DNA from: an uncultured Lachnospiraceae bacterium
GTDB lineage: Bacteria; Bacillota; Clostridia; Lachnospirales; Lachnospiraceae
Assembly: GCA_958402795.1 (NCBI GenBank)
Contig: CATXUX010000002.1
Coordinates: 1 to 64,000, forward strand
Direction: 5' to 3'
Length of the DNA stretch: 64,000 nt
Under the pieces are notes generated by a model. That model was not told where the DNA came from. It searched no databases and saw nothing but the letters and a program-made list of their open reading frames with translations. The stretch's first letter is position 1. Each line of letters opens with the position of its first letter. The translations under genes and the position numbers were made by a program. Positions 55,541-63,933 of the stretch are shown one piece after another.

Positions 55541-56407
55541 ATGTTAGTATCAGCAACGGAAATGCTTCAAAAAGCGAAAGCAGGCCATTATGCAGTAGGG
55601 CAGTTCAACATCAATAACCTTGAGTGGACAAAATCAATCCTTCTGGCAGCAGAAGAGTGCAAATCTCCGGTTATCCTTGGTGTATCAGAGGGCGCGGGAA
55701 AGTACATGACCGGTTATAAGACCGTAGTAGGTATGGTAAACGGAATGCTGGAAGAGATGAACATTACTGTTCCGGTAGCACTGCACCTGGATCACGGCAG
55801 CTATGAAGGATGCCTGAAGTGCGTGGAAGCAGGATTTTCTTCTATCATGTTTGACGGTTCCCACTATCCGATCGATGAGAACGTTGAGAAGACAAAAGAG
55901 CTGGTGAAGATCGCTCATGAAAATGGAATGTCAATCGAGGCAGAAGTTGGCGCGATCGGCGGTGAGGAAGACGGCGTGATCGGAAAGGGCGAGTGCGCAG
56001 ATCCGAACGAGTGCAAGATGATCGCTGATCTCGGAATTGATTTCCTTGCAGCAGGTATCGGCAATATCCACGGAAAATATCCGGCAAACTGGGAAGGACT
56101 GAGCTTCGAGACACTGGATGCGATCCAGCAGCTGACCGGCGATATGCCGCTTGTTCTTCACGGTGGTACAGGCATTCCGTCCGATATGATCAAGAAAGCA
56201 ATCACTCTTGGCGTTGCGAAGATCAATGTAAACACAGAGTGCCAGCTCGCATTCGCTGATGCAACACGGAAATACGTAGAAGCAGGAAAGGATCTTGAGG
56301 GCAAAGGCTATGACCCGAGAAAACTCCTGAAACCGGGCGCAGAAGCAATCATCGCAACTGTAAAAGAAAAGATGGAACTCTTTGGTTCTGTAGGAAAAGC
56401 AGAGTAG
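55541..56407 (+). CDS. fba: Class II fructose-bisphosphate aldolase
   Basis: Zinc enzyme cleaving fructose-1,6-bisphosphate, 288 residues from the ATG at 55541 (TTGGAGGAAAG upstream). LHLDHGS carries the first zinc His, SIMFDGSHYP and EAEVGAIGGEEDGV follow, and HGGTGIPSDMI has a second ligand. A housekeeping copy is likely, although its place after the sialate operon also fits the fructose-6-P outflow. It ends at an intrinsic terminator. Confidence 0.95.
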   Translation: MLVSATEMLQKAKAGHYAVGQFNINNLEWTKSILLAAEECKSPVILGVSEGAGKYMTGYKTVVGMVNGMLEEMNITVPVALHLDHGSYEGCLKCVEAGFSSIMFDGSHYPIDENVEKTKELVKIAHENGMSIEAEVGAIGGEEDGVIGKGECADPNECKMIADLGIDFLAAGIGNIHGKYPANWEGLSFETLDAIQQLTGDMPLVLHGGTGIPSDMIKKAITLGVAKINVNTECQLAFADATRKYVEAGKDLEGKGYDPRKLLKPGAEAIIATVKEKMELFGSVGKAE

Positions 56408-56428
56408 TTCTAAAAACGAGATAAGAGT

Positions 56429-56463
56429 GGAAAAGAAGCCGGATGTTTCCGGCTTCTTCCTTT
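56429..56463 (+). terminator. Intrinsic terminator after fba
   Basis: GGAAAAGAAGCCGGA/TTCCGGCTTCTTCC with a 3-4 base loop, then TTT. Confidence 0.88.
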
Positions 56464-56531
56464 AACGCTTTTTTTACGATGGGATTTGAAAAAAAATGCT
56501 GAAAAAATGCTGAAAAAATTAAAATTAGGGG

Positions 56532-56561
56532 TTTACAAAAGGGGGTGTTTTGTGGTATAGT
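56532..56561 (+). promoter_or_regulatory. Promoter of tRNA-Leu
   Basis: TTTACA (56532-56537), 18 bp, TATAGT (56556-56561), 12 bp before the mature tRNA. Confidence 0.65.
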
Positions 56562-56573
56562 ATCTTTTGTCGA

Positions 56574-56657
56574 GCGGAAGTGGCGGAATGGCAGACGCGC
56601 TAGATTCAGGTTCTAGTGGGAGTTTATCCTGTGAGAGTTCAAGTCTCTTCTTCCGCA
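56574..56657 (+). tRNA. tRNA-Leu (anticodon CAG)
   Basis: 84 nucleotides with acceptor GCGGAAG/CTTCCGC, a class II long variable arm, the anticodon stem CTAGA/TCTAG around TTCAGGT, and T-loop TTCAAGTC. CCA is not encoded. Confidence 0.95.
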
Positions 56658-56669
56658 TTGCACGAAGTA

Positions 56670-56707
56670 CACCGGAAGCCGGAAATAAACGGTTTCCGGT
56701 GTTTTTT
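56670..56707 (+). terminator. Intrinsic terminator after tRNA-Leu
   Basis: CACCGGAAGCCG/CGGTTTCCGGTG with an 8-base loop and six Ts. The next 210 bases hold no convincing gene; a short in-frame peptide with a good ribosome site (GGAGG at about 56865, MKKNGKSNV) ends just before the Uma2 gene. Confidence 0.88.
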
Positions 56708-56926
56708 AGTGCATTCTTTGTGCAACATTCCGGTATTGTTATTTTATGGCTCAGGTGATATTCCTATAGCACATCAAAATCACCGGCTATCGAATCTGAT
56801 TTTCATTGGCATTTCAGCCGAAGAAATCATTTTGATGAGAAAAAGTAAATGACTATAAGGACAGGAGGAAATGCACAATGAAAAAAAACGGGAAAAGTAA
56901 TGTATGATATCGGAGGAAACACGGTA

Positions 56927-57466
56927 ATGAAAAAAGAGGAAAAGTTATATACCATTGCGGATGTAGAAGCTTTGCCGGAAGGTGAGAAGGCGGAACTGAT
57001 CGACGGCAGGATGTACATGATGGCAGCTCCCACGGCGACACATCAGTTGATTCTTAATTTTATCAATGTCAGGTTTTATAACTATATTGCAGAAAAACGC
57101 GGAGACTGTAAAGTTTTTATTTCCCCGTTTGCAGTATATCTGAATGAAACAGATAATTATGTAATACCGGATTTAACTGTGGTGTGCGGGAAAGATAAAT
57201 ACGACAATAAAGGTTGTCATGGAGGCCCGGACTTTGTAGCTGAGATTGTTTCGCCGAGTTCGAAGAGAATGGATTATATGATCAAGTTGTTTCAGTACCG
57301 GAGTTTTGGAGTTCGGGAATACTGGATTGTGGATCCGGGAAAAAATCGGGTGCAGGTGTATGATCTGGCGCATGAAGAAATGAAAGAATATTCATTTTCA
57401 GACGCAGTTCCGGTAAGGATATATGAGGGAGATTTAGTCATTGATTTTTCGGAATTTCGGGAATAA
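56927..57466 (+). CDS. Uma2 family (DUF820) endonuclease-like protein
   Basis: 179 residues, PD-(D/E)XK fold. The nuclease-like residues are in VIPDLTVVCG (Asp), FVAEIVSPSS (Glu-x-x) and RMDYMIKLFQY (Lys), preceded by ELIDGRMYMMAAPT. The family is abundant in cyanobacteria and scattered in Firmicutes, with unknown cellular function. GGAGG lies ten bases before the ATG at 56927; an ATG at 56900 is a less likely start. Next to a tRNA gene, a common position for acquired genes, but no flanking repeat is seen. Confidence 0.85.
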   Translation: MKKEEKLYTIADVEALPEGEKAELIDGRMYMMAAPTATHQLILNFINVRFYNYIAEKRGDCKVFISPFAVYLNETDNYVIPDLTVVCGKDKYDNKGCHGGPDFVAEIVSPSSKRMDYMIKLFQYRSFGVREYWIVDPGKNRVQVYDLAHEEMKEYSFSDAVPVRIYEGDLVIDFSEFRE

Positions 57467-57490
57467 GACCGGAAGAAACAATATTTATAT

Positions 57491-57610
57491 ATGTGCGTGA
57501 GAAACTGCTGGATACCGGTGCGGCTGGCTTATTCAAAGAAAGAGAACAGATGGTATTTTGAAAAGCTGGAGAGTATTCCGATATATAATCAGATGGTAAT
57601 GGTGAAATAA
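57491..57610 (+). pseudogene. Short reading frame, probable gene remnant
   Basis: 39 codons from the ATG at 57491, encoding RLAYSKKENRWYFEKLESIP-like sequence with protein-like composition but no ribosome site. It sits 24 bases after the Uma2 gene. I do not recognise it. It is probably the decayed 3' end of another gene. Confidence 0.3.
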
Positions 57611-57665
57611 ATATGGTAGAATAATCAAAAGAAACTGATGAAAGGGCATATTTTAGGAGGAGAAA

Positions 57666-58271
57666 ATGACAGAACAAGAGAAAATGAAGCAGGGTTATAT
57701 TTGGAAAGATGATGATGAAAATATGGCTTTGCAGGCCAGAACAAAAGAACTGATAAAAAAGTTTAATGACTTACCGTCAGATGATATGGAAGGAAGAGAA
57801 AAACTGTTACATGATATTTTCGGAAATGTAGGCGAAGCGGTATGGATCTGCCCTCCGCTTACGGCGGCGGTTGGAAAATATGTATCCATTGGTTCCGGAA
57901 CATACGCGAATATGAACCTTACATTAATTGATGACTGGAAGATTGAGATTGGGGAACACGTACTGATCGGACCGAATGTAACGATCAGCACAACAGGTCA
58001 TCCAATCTCGCCGGGTCACAGAGCCGATGGAATGTATTCTTTTCCCGTTAAAATCGGCAATAATGTCTGGATCGGCGCGAATTGCATTATTATGCCGGAT
58101 GTTACAATCGGTGATAACAGCGTGATCGGAGCCGGTTCTGTTGTGACAAAGGATATTCCCGCGAATGTAGTCGCGTTTGGAACTCCATGTAAGGTCTATC
58201 GTAAAATCGATGAGCATGACGAAGAATATTACTTCAAAAACAGAAGGTTTGATGAACAGCCGGAAATTTAG
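57666..58271 (+). CDS. Maltose/galactoside O-acetyltransferase family protein
   Basis: 201 residues, acetyl-CoA-dependent sugar acetyltransferase. An N-terminal Mac domain (about 5-60) is followed by a left-handed beta-helix of hexapeptides (IGEHVLIGPNVTI, IGNNVWIGANCII, IGDNSVIGAGSVV). The catalytic His is in STTGHPISPG. TAGGAGG precedes the start. It is 12 bp upstream of an AraC regulator and probably co-transcribed with it. The acceptor sugar is unknown. Confidence 0.93.
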   Translation: MTEQEKMKQGYIWKDDDENMALQARTKELIKKFNDLPSDDMEGREKLLHDIFGNVGEAVWICPPLTAAVGKYVSIGSGTYANMNLTLIDDWKIEIGEHVLIGPNVTISTTGHPISPGHRADGMYSFPVKIGNNVWIGANCIIMPDVTIGDNSVIGAGSVVTKDIPANVVAFGTPCKVYRKIDEHDEEYYFKNRRFDEQPEI

Positions 58272-58283
58272 AAAGGAAGCCGT

Positions 58284-59207
58284 ATGAAGAACCAGGAAGA
58301 AACATATGTTGAATTCCGTTATTATGAGTTGCCGGTCGGAAGATATGACCTGGTGCTGCTTGGGGAAGAATGGGTATGTGAATATGGGAATGATCCGCTG
58401 CATTTTCATAATTATCTGGAAATCGGTTATTGTTATTACGGTGAGGGTTATCTTTGCTTCGGTGAGGAGAAGAAGCCTTACTGTGACGGGAGTATTACGA
58501 TCATACCTGCCAATTTTCCACACCGTACGCAGGGGCAGAAGGGCGGGATTGAGAGATGGGAATATCTGTTTCTGGATATAGAAGGCGTGCTGAAGAAATT
58601 TTATGAAGACAACCTGCCTTTCCGGGAACAGTTTATGCGCGACCGGATGCATTCGCCGTACCTGGTGCCGGAGCAGGACGATCCTCGCCTGGCCTCCGTA
58701 GTGAAAGCAATCCTGAACGAAAACCGGGAGCAACTGCAGTGTTGTAAAGATGCGGTAAACGGCTATCTGCTCGTTCTTATTCAGGAGATCATGCGTCTCG
58801 ATGTTCAGGATTTTTCAGAGATTAATCTGTATGAATCGCAGATCGGGAAAATCCAGGGCGCATTGGAATATATTGATGCTCATTATGCAGAGGAGATTAA
58901 AATTGCGGATTTGGCAAAAATATGCAGCATCAGCGAATCCTATTTCAGGAAAGTTTTTGTCGAGTGTATGAATGTGCGTCCCTTGGAATATGTGAATCTG
59001 GTCCGCATCCAGAAAGCCTGCGCTTTTCTTCAGCAAACGGACGAGTCATTGGAATCTCTGGCATGGAAAGTGGGATTCACGTCTTTATCCACATTCATGC
59101 GGAATTTCAAAAAACTGGTGGGCGATACTCCGAAACAGTGGGCGCTGAAAAACGGAAAGAAAAATGAATGTGTGAATTACCATACAAAGGCGCTGAAAGG
59201 ATGGTAA
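58284..59207 (+). CDS. AraC-family transcriptional regulator
   Basis: 307 residues. N-terminal cupin sensor (about 15-100, LHFHNYLEIGYCYYGEG and PANFPHRTQG). The C-terminal double helix-turn-helix (about 195-295) has IKIADLAKICSISESYFRKVF and SLESLAWKVGFTSLSTFMRNFKK, with the GDTPKQW tail. Such proteins usually sense a sugar. Its targets may be the acetyltransferase or genes elsewhere. A strong hairpin follows. Confidence 0.92.
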   Translation: MKNQEETYVEFRYYELPVGRYDLVLLGEEWVCEYGNDPLHFHNYLEIGYCYYGEGYLCFGEEKKPYCDGSITIIPANFPHRTQGQKGGIERWEYLFLDIEGVLKKFYEDNLPFREQFMRDRMHSPYLVPEQDDPRLASVVKAILNENREQLQCCKDAVNGYLLVLIQEIMRLDVQDFSEINLYESQIGKIQGALEYIDAHYAEEIKIADLAKICSISESYFRKVFVECMNVRPLEYVNLVRIQKACAFLQQTDESLESLAWKVGFTSLSTFMRNFKKLVGDTPKQWALKNGKKNECVNYHTKALKGW

Positions 59208-59235
59208 TTTAGAGAAAAGTATTTCTGTCTTCTTT

Positions 59236-59276
59236 GATTGGGGACGGGGGAAATTGTAATTTCCCCATCCCCAATT
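59236..59276. terminator. Bidirectional hairpin between araC-type and lacI-type genes
   Basis: ATTGGGGACGGGGGAAATT/AATTTCCCCATCCCCAAT, near-perfect around a 2-base loop. It serves two convergent genes. Confidence 0.75.
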
Positions 59277-59341
59277 TGGGAAAGAGAAGTTTTGATACAG
59301 ACAACTGCTATAAATAACAGGAATTATAATTATAAATAATT

Positions 59342-60331
59342 TCAGATACAGGACTCCCGGATCACAAGTTCTGGAATGAGCATCATCTGTGAGACGAGTA
59401 CAGTCCCTTCCAGCATATCCAGCATGGTCTGCGCACATTTTACCCCCATGGCGTCCAGTTTATCATCAATGGAACTCATCCGGGGGATTGTCATCTCCGT
59501 GTAAACCGAATTATCGAAACCAATGACGGAGATCGTATCAGGAATGGCAATTCCCTGCCGTGTCATTTCGTTGATCCCGCCGATCGCAATGAGGTCTTCT
59601 TCATATAGGATTGCTTCTGTTTCCGGATACTGTTCCAACAGTTTTTGGGTTTCCTGACAACCTGCCTGCATGGCTCTTTCTGTTTTCCAGATCAGGGTAT
59701 ATTCTGCCAGCTCGCATTTTTCCATGCCGTCCAGATATCCCTGTTTTTTTGCCCGTGCGCTTGCGTTCTCGTTATCTCCCATATATGCGATGTGCCGGAT
59801 TCCTTTTCCGGCAAGATAGTGGACCGCATCTTCCATTCCTTTTCTGCCGTCGCACAAAACGCCGCATACATTCGGAAGATCCAGATATGCGTTTGCCAGT
59901 ACGACCGGTGTGTTGGGCAAATACCGGGTAATGGCTTTCTGGATATATTTTTCTTCAAAGGTGGAACCAATCAGGATGACGCCTTCTGTTTGATTCTGCA
60001 TTGCACGTTCGATACAGGCTATCCGTTGCTCCTTATCCGTTCCGGTATTCATCAGAAGGCAGTTATATCCGTTTTTGCTGAGTTCCTGCTCTACCATAAA
60101 TACCGTATGAGAATAATGTGCGTCCCGAACGTCTTCTGTCAGCAGAGCGATTGTTCCGGATTTCTTTGCCGCAAGGCTTTTTGCCGACGGACTCGGCAGA
60201 TAATGATATTTATCCAGAACCTCCTGAACTTTTATCCGGGTAGATTCTTTGATTCCGGGTTTCTGGTTGATCACGCGGGAAACGGTTGTAATGGAAACTC
60301 CGGCTTCTTTTGCGATGTCGTAGATTGTCAT
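59342..60331 (-). CDS. LacI-family transcriptional regulator
   Basis: 329 residues. The N-terminal DNA-binding part reads MTIYDIAKEAGVSITTVSRVIN with the LacI hinge SPSAKSLAAKKSG (about 48-60). The periplasmic-binding-like sensor follows (EGVILIGSTFEEK, VSVIGFDNS). The ATG at 60331 matches the family start exactly, so the 35 extra upstream codons are rejected. It is the last gene after dlgD on the same strand but separated by a 97-bp palindrome and a LacI-type operator, so it probably has its own promoter. Confidence 0.93.
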   Translation of the reverse strand: MTIYDIAKEAGVSITTVSRVINQKPGIKESTRIKVQEVLDKYHYLPSPSAKSLAAKKSGTIALLTEDVRDAHYSHTVFMVEQELSKNGYNCLLMNTGTDKEQRIACIERAMQNQTEGVILIGSTFEEKYIQKAITRYLPNTPVVLANAYLDLPNVCGVLCDGRKGMEDAVHYLAGKGIRHIAYMGDNENASARAKKQGYLDGMEKCELAEYTLIWKTERAMQAGCQETQKLLEQYPETEAILYEEDLIAIGGINEMTRQGIAIPDTISVIGFDNSVYTEMTIPRMSSIDDKLDAMGVKCAQTMLDMLEGTVLVSQMMLIPELVIRESCI

Positions 60332-60441
60332 ATGGTCTTTGCCGCCTTTCATTTCTGTTGGTGATTCGACTACAAGTGAATCCTGTCTGTTCTTTATCTT
60401 ATTATCAATCTTATCATTTTTTTGTGCGGAGGGCAATAAAA

Positions 60442-60454
60442 AGAAGCGCTTTCA
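60442..60454 (-). promoter_or_regulatory. LacI-type operator or cre site upstream of the lacI-type gene
   Basis: TGAAAGCGCTTCT on the minus strand, a near-palindrome with the central CG typical of LacI/CcpA operators, 111 bp upstream of the regulator start. It may be the regulator's own site or a catabolite-control site. Confidence 0.5.
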
Positions 60455-60474
60455 GAAATGTTAAAAAACAGTTA

Positions 60475-60571
60475 GTTACTTTTCACGAGGTCTGGGAAAT
60501 GCGGAAAATGTTGTTTTGCAAGCAAGCTTGCACCAACTTTTTCCGCATTTCCCTACCCCGTGAAAAGTAAC
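60475..60571. repeat. 97-bp palindromic interspersed repeat (full copy)
   Basis: Arms of about 39 bases (GTTACTTTTCACG... and its complement) pair with only a few mismatches around a central AAGCAAGCTTGC region. The right half is identical over 50 bases, inverted, to 8847-8896. It lies six bases after the dlgD stop codon and would form a long hairpin in the transcript, possibly acting as its terminator. Confidence 0.88.
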
Positions 60572-60576
60572 AACGG

Positions 60577-61584
60577 TTACATGCTGCAGATCTGATTCCA
60601 GATTTCTTCTTTTACAGGAATGCCCTGTTCCATGTTTTCTTTTCTTCTTTTTATGGTAGATTCACCCGGATAGCGGACGCTTCCGCCTTCGTGGTCCGGT
60701 ATGGAAGACTGAATATCCTGCAGGGTTTCTTCCATCAGGTGGTCTGCTGCGTCGGGATCCTGATTTAACAGTTCGGGAGCAATCGCGATCAGGACTTGTG
60801 TCAATCCATATTCGTCTTCACATTCCTGGCCTACTTTGGTGACGGTTCTGCCAAGCGTCATCATATTTGCAGCCAGATCGAGTGCAATGGACATACCAGA
60901 ACCTTTCCAGTATCCGATCGGCAGAACCCTTCTTGTTGCTTCAATGGCTGCCGGATCACATGTCAGATGGCCGTTCTCATCAAACCCTCCGGGATAGGGA
61001 AGCTGCGTGTTGTTCAGACGGCACGTTTCCAGTTTCCCATAAGAATACAGCGCCATAGCGGTATCCACAACGACATGTTCCCCGTTCTTTCTCGGAATTG
61101 CAATGACGAACGGATTATTGCCGATGCGGCTGTCCGTCGCTCCCCACGCAGGCATGTTCGGGCATGTATTTGTCCAGCAGATACCGATACATCCGGCGTC
61201 TGCTGCCTGCCAGCCATAAGTGCCGCCTCGCATCCAGTGATTGGTATTATAGATCGTTACAATTCCGATCCCGAACTTTCCTGCAAGTTCAATCGCACGA
61301 TCCATTGCCATTTTTGCATTCAGATTTCCAAGTCCCAGATGCCCGTTCCAGCGTTCTGCCGCGCCGAAAGCAGCAACTGTTTCCGGTTTTGCGTTTACGT
61401 CGATATATCCCTTGTCAATGTATTCGATGACTCTTGGAAAACGGAGGTATCCATGGGAATATACACCGTCGGCGGAAGTATCCGCGAACATCTTTGCTGC
61501 GGTTTCGGCGCGCTGCATGTCAACGCCCTTTTTCATAAGAACTCTTTGAAATTCCTGTTTCATATCCTGATAGAACACTCTCAT
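60577..61584 (-). CDS. dlgD: Ldh-family oxidoreductase, probable 2,3-diketo-L-gulonate reductase
   Basis: 335 residues of the malate/L-lactate dehydrogenase-2 (YlbC/YiaK) family, NAD(P)H dependent. DGVYSHGYLRFP (about 40-51) carries the catalytic His; IYNTNHWMRGGTYG, GNNPFVIAIPR and GYWKGSGMSIALD follow. Together with the YhcH/YiaL protein and a TRAP permease it reproduces the E. coli yiaKLMNO order, so 2,3-diketo-L-gulonate or a related sugar acid is the likely substrate. Confidence 0.85.
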   Translation of the reverse strand: MRVFYQDMKQEFQRVLMKKGVDMQRAETAAKMFADTSADGVYSHGYLRFPRVIEYIDKGYIDVNAKPETVAAFGAAERWNGHLGLGNLNAKMAMDRAIELAGKFGIGIVTIYNTNHWMRGGTYGWQAADAGCIGICWTNTCPNMPAWGATDSRIGNNPFVIAIPRKNGEHVVVDTAMALYSYGKLETCRLNNTQLPYPGGFDENGHLTCDPAAIEATRRVLPIGYWKGSGMSIALDLAANMMTLGRTVTKVGQECEDEYGLTQVLIAIAPELLNQDPDAADHLMEETLQDIQSSIPDHEGGSVRYPGESTIKRRKENMEQGIPVKEEIWNQICSM

Positions 61585-61613
61585 TTTTGTCAGTCTCCTT
61601 TATTCTTTTAAGT

Positions 61614-62081
61614 TTACAACAAATCTACACAGATCTTCAATACGACTTTCTTCACAAGCTCCTGCTTCTGGTACATGCAGGTGGGACGATGGATATCATT
61701 GGGGAAGAACACAGCGAAGTCGTTTTCTTTCATTTCCAGAAAAGTTTCACGTTCTACGCCTTGATAATACAGGACGTCGTTTTCTTCGATCAGATCTTCC
61801 TTTACCTCGCAATCGAGCATATCCGGCGCATATCCGATCCGCTCATGTCCTCTGACAAGAAACTGCAGGTCAATATAGCGGCGATGGACTTCTGCTTCGC
61901 TCTGGTCTGCGGGAACGGTCATCCGTTCAAATACCTGCGCATACAGATCTTTTCCCTGCAGTTCATAATTCCCGGAGGGCATGTCTGTAAAATCATGCTC
62001 TTTCAGATAAGTAAGTGCTTTCTGGATTGCCTCCGGATATATCGTAATATCTCCCAAATTCTTTAAATTTCCAAATATCAT
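61614..62081 (-). CDS. YhcH/YjgK/YiaL family cupin protein
   Basis: 155 residues from the ATG at 62081 (AAGGAG upstream). Family segments HRRYIDLQFLVRGHERIGY and FFPNDIHRPTCM carry His and Glu metal ligands of a cupin barrel. YhcH (NanQ) is a sialic acid anomerase, and YiaL is its paralogue in the diketogulonate operon. The neighbours favour YiaL; the nearby sialate operon leaves the other role open. Confidence 0.88.
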   Translation of the reverse strand: MIFGNLKNLGDITIYPEAIQKALTYLKEHDFTDMPSGNYELQGKDLYAQVFERMTVPADQSEAEVHRRYIDLQFLVRGHERIGYAPDMLDCEVKEDLIEENDVLYYQGVERETFLEMKENDFAVFFPNDIHRPTCMYQKQELVKKVVLKICVDLL

Positions 62082-62139
62082 GTCGTTTGTTCTCCTTTTC
62101 TTTTTTTTAGTTAAATTATGATTTATAGATACCAGTCCG

Positions 62140-63444
62140 TCAGACAAGTCCTAATACTGTCGGAAGGAACATGGAAATCTGCGGGATGTAGGTTACCAGA
62201 AGCAATACGGCGAGGATCACCAGGAAATAGGGGATCAGCGGCTTCATAACGGTTTCGATGGTAACCTTTCCGACTTTACATCCGGTAAACAGGATGGAGC
62301 CGACCGGCGGTGTAATGGTTCCGATGCACAGGTTCAGGCAGATCATAATTCCGAAATGTACCGGATGCATACCGAAGGCTGTGCAGATCGGCAGGAAAAT
62401 CGGTGTAAAGATCAGGATCGCAGGCGTCGGATCCATGAACGTTCCTACCAGAAGGATGATGACGTTCATCAGGATCAGGATTGCCACTTTGCTTCCGGAA
62501 ATGGATAAAATTGCGTTTGCGATCATATCCGGCATTCCTGTGAAAGCCATTACCCATGACATAATCGAGGAAAGACCGATCATAAAGGTAATGATGCCCG
62601 TCATATGCGCCGACTGCAGGATGATCTTCGGAATATCTTTCCATGTGATCGAACGGTAGATCAGGGAAAGAATCAAGGAATAAACAACCGCGATCGCGGA
62701 ACCTTCTGTTGCTGTAAATACACCGAGCAGGATCCCGCCGATGATGATTACGATCAGCATAAGGCTTGGGATTGCGTCTAAAAATACCTTTACGGCAACT
62801 TTCAGTGTGACACGTTCTTCAGATACATACCCTAGTTTTTTGGCAGATATCCCGGCAAGCAGCATGACACCGAGTCCCCACAGGATTCCCGGGATGTACC
62901 CTGCCATGAACAGTGCGGACACAGATACGCTGCCGGCTACGGTCGAGTATACGATCAGCGTATTGCTCGGCGGGATCAGCATGCCTGTCGGTGCGGAAGC
63001 AATGTTGACTGCTGCGCTGAAATTTTTGTCGTAACCTTCTTTTTCTTCCAGAGGTCCCATAGTCCCGCCAATCGCAGCGGCGGCCGCCGCTCCGGAACCG
63101 CTGATCGCTCCGAACAGCATATTCGCCACGACGTTGGACTGCGCCAGTGCTCCGGGCATTCTGCCGCTCAAAACCTTTGCACAGTTGACCAGCCTGACGG
63201 CGATCCCCCCGTTGTTCATAATATTTCCAGCCAGAATAAAGAACGGGATCGCGACCAGAGAAAAAGTGTTTGAGCCTGCAAAAATTCTCTGTGCCGATGT
63301 AGTAAAGGAAATATCTGCCGGAAGCATACAAAGCATGGCAACCGCGGATGAAAGTCCGATTGCAACACTGATCGATACGCCCATACAAAGCATGACGATC
63401 AGCAGGATTGTCATAACCAGTGCTGTTTTTAATGCGATACTCAT
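62140..63444 (-). CDS. TRAP transporter large permease (DctM/YiaN type)
   Basis: 434 residues with about 12 membrane segments. Family motifs: FSLVAIPFFILAGNIMN, ANMLFGAISGSGAAAAAAIGG, ASAPTGMLIPPSNTLIVYS and LNLCIGTITPPVGSILF. It abuts the small permease with no gap. It would import a sugar acid driven by sodium or protons. Confidence 0.95.
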   Translation of the reverse strand: MSIALKTALVMTILLIVMLCMGVSISVAIGLSSAVAMLCMLPADISFTTSAQRIFAGSNTFSLVAIPFFILAGNIMNNGGIAVRLVNCAKVLSGRMPGALAQSNVVANMLFGAISGSGAAAAAAIGGTMGPLEEKEGYDKNFSAAVNIASAPTGMLIPPSNTLIVYSTVAGSVSVSALFMAGYIPGILWGLGVMLLAGISAKKLGYVSEERVTLKVAVKVFLDAIPSLMLIVIIIGGILLGVFTATEGSAIAVVYSLILSLIYRSITWKDIPKIILQSAHMTGIITFMIGLSSIMSWVMAFTGMPDMIANAILSISGSKVAILILMNVIILLVGTFMDPTPAILIFTPIFLPICTAFGMHPVHFGIMICLNLCIGTITPPVGSILFTGCKVGKVTIETVMKPLIPYFLVILAVLLLVTYIPQISMFLPTVLGLV

Positions 63445-63933
63445 CTATTTTTCCTCCTTGATCTTCTGTCTCTCTTTGATGCTTTCCATCATATTATAGA
63501 TACAGTAAAATGTAGTCACCACGCCGCAGACCGGAATGACGGCATATACGAGTCCCATTGCAATATGGAGCGTTGCATCCTGCTGCACCATCTGCATCTT
63601 TGCCACGGAAAACCCGCCGATGGTCATCACCGCGACTGAAAAAATGATATTGATGATCTCCGTCAGAATATCTGCCAGATTCTTCAGCTTCGGCGGAAAC
63701 TTGTCTTTCAGCGCGGTAATACACATGTGGTCGCGCTGTCCGAACACGTAGGTGGCCGTGATCAGCACAAGCCATACAAACAGATACCGCGTCAGCATTT
63801 CACTGAATGTACTTGGATTGCTCAGAAAATATCTGGCGATCACCTGCCAGGTTACCAGAAGCACCATGATGATCATGATCGCTACGCTGGCAAATTCCAT
63901 CACTTTGTCAACGGCCTTCTTCACTGCTTTCAT
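63445..63933 (-). CDS. TRAP transporter small permease (DctQ/YiaM type)
   Basis: 162 residues with four membrane segments and the DctQ pattern: LLVTWQVIARYFL near residue 30, then TRYLFVWLVLITATYVFGQRDHM. It has a charged Lys/Glu C-terminus. AGGAGGAG precedes the start. The matching binding protein should lie just beyond the window edge. Confidence 0.93.
   Translation of the reverse strand: MKAVKKAVDKVMEFASVAIMIIMVLLVTWQVIARYFLSNPSTFSEMLTRYLFVWLVLITATYVFGQRDHMCITALKDKFPPKLKNLADILTEIINIIFSVAVMTIGGFSVAKMQMVQQDATLHIAMGLVYAVIPVCGVVTTFYCIYNMMESIKERQKIKEEK

Noticed and set aside
56616..56852. 78-codon plus-strand frame across tRNA-Leu and its terminator
   Set aside because: It begins inside the tRNA gene and has no ribosome site; the downstream part is not recognisable.
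56574..57610. Integrated mobile island at tRNA-Leu
   Set aside because: Uma2 and a gene remnant follow the tRNA, but no integrase and no repeated tRNA 3' end could be found in the window.
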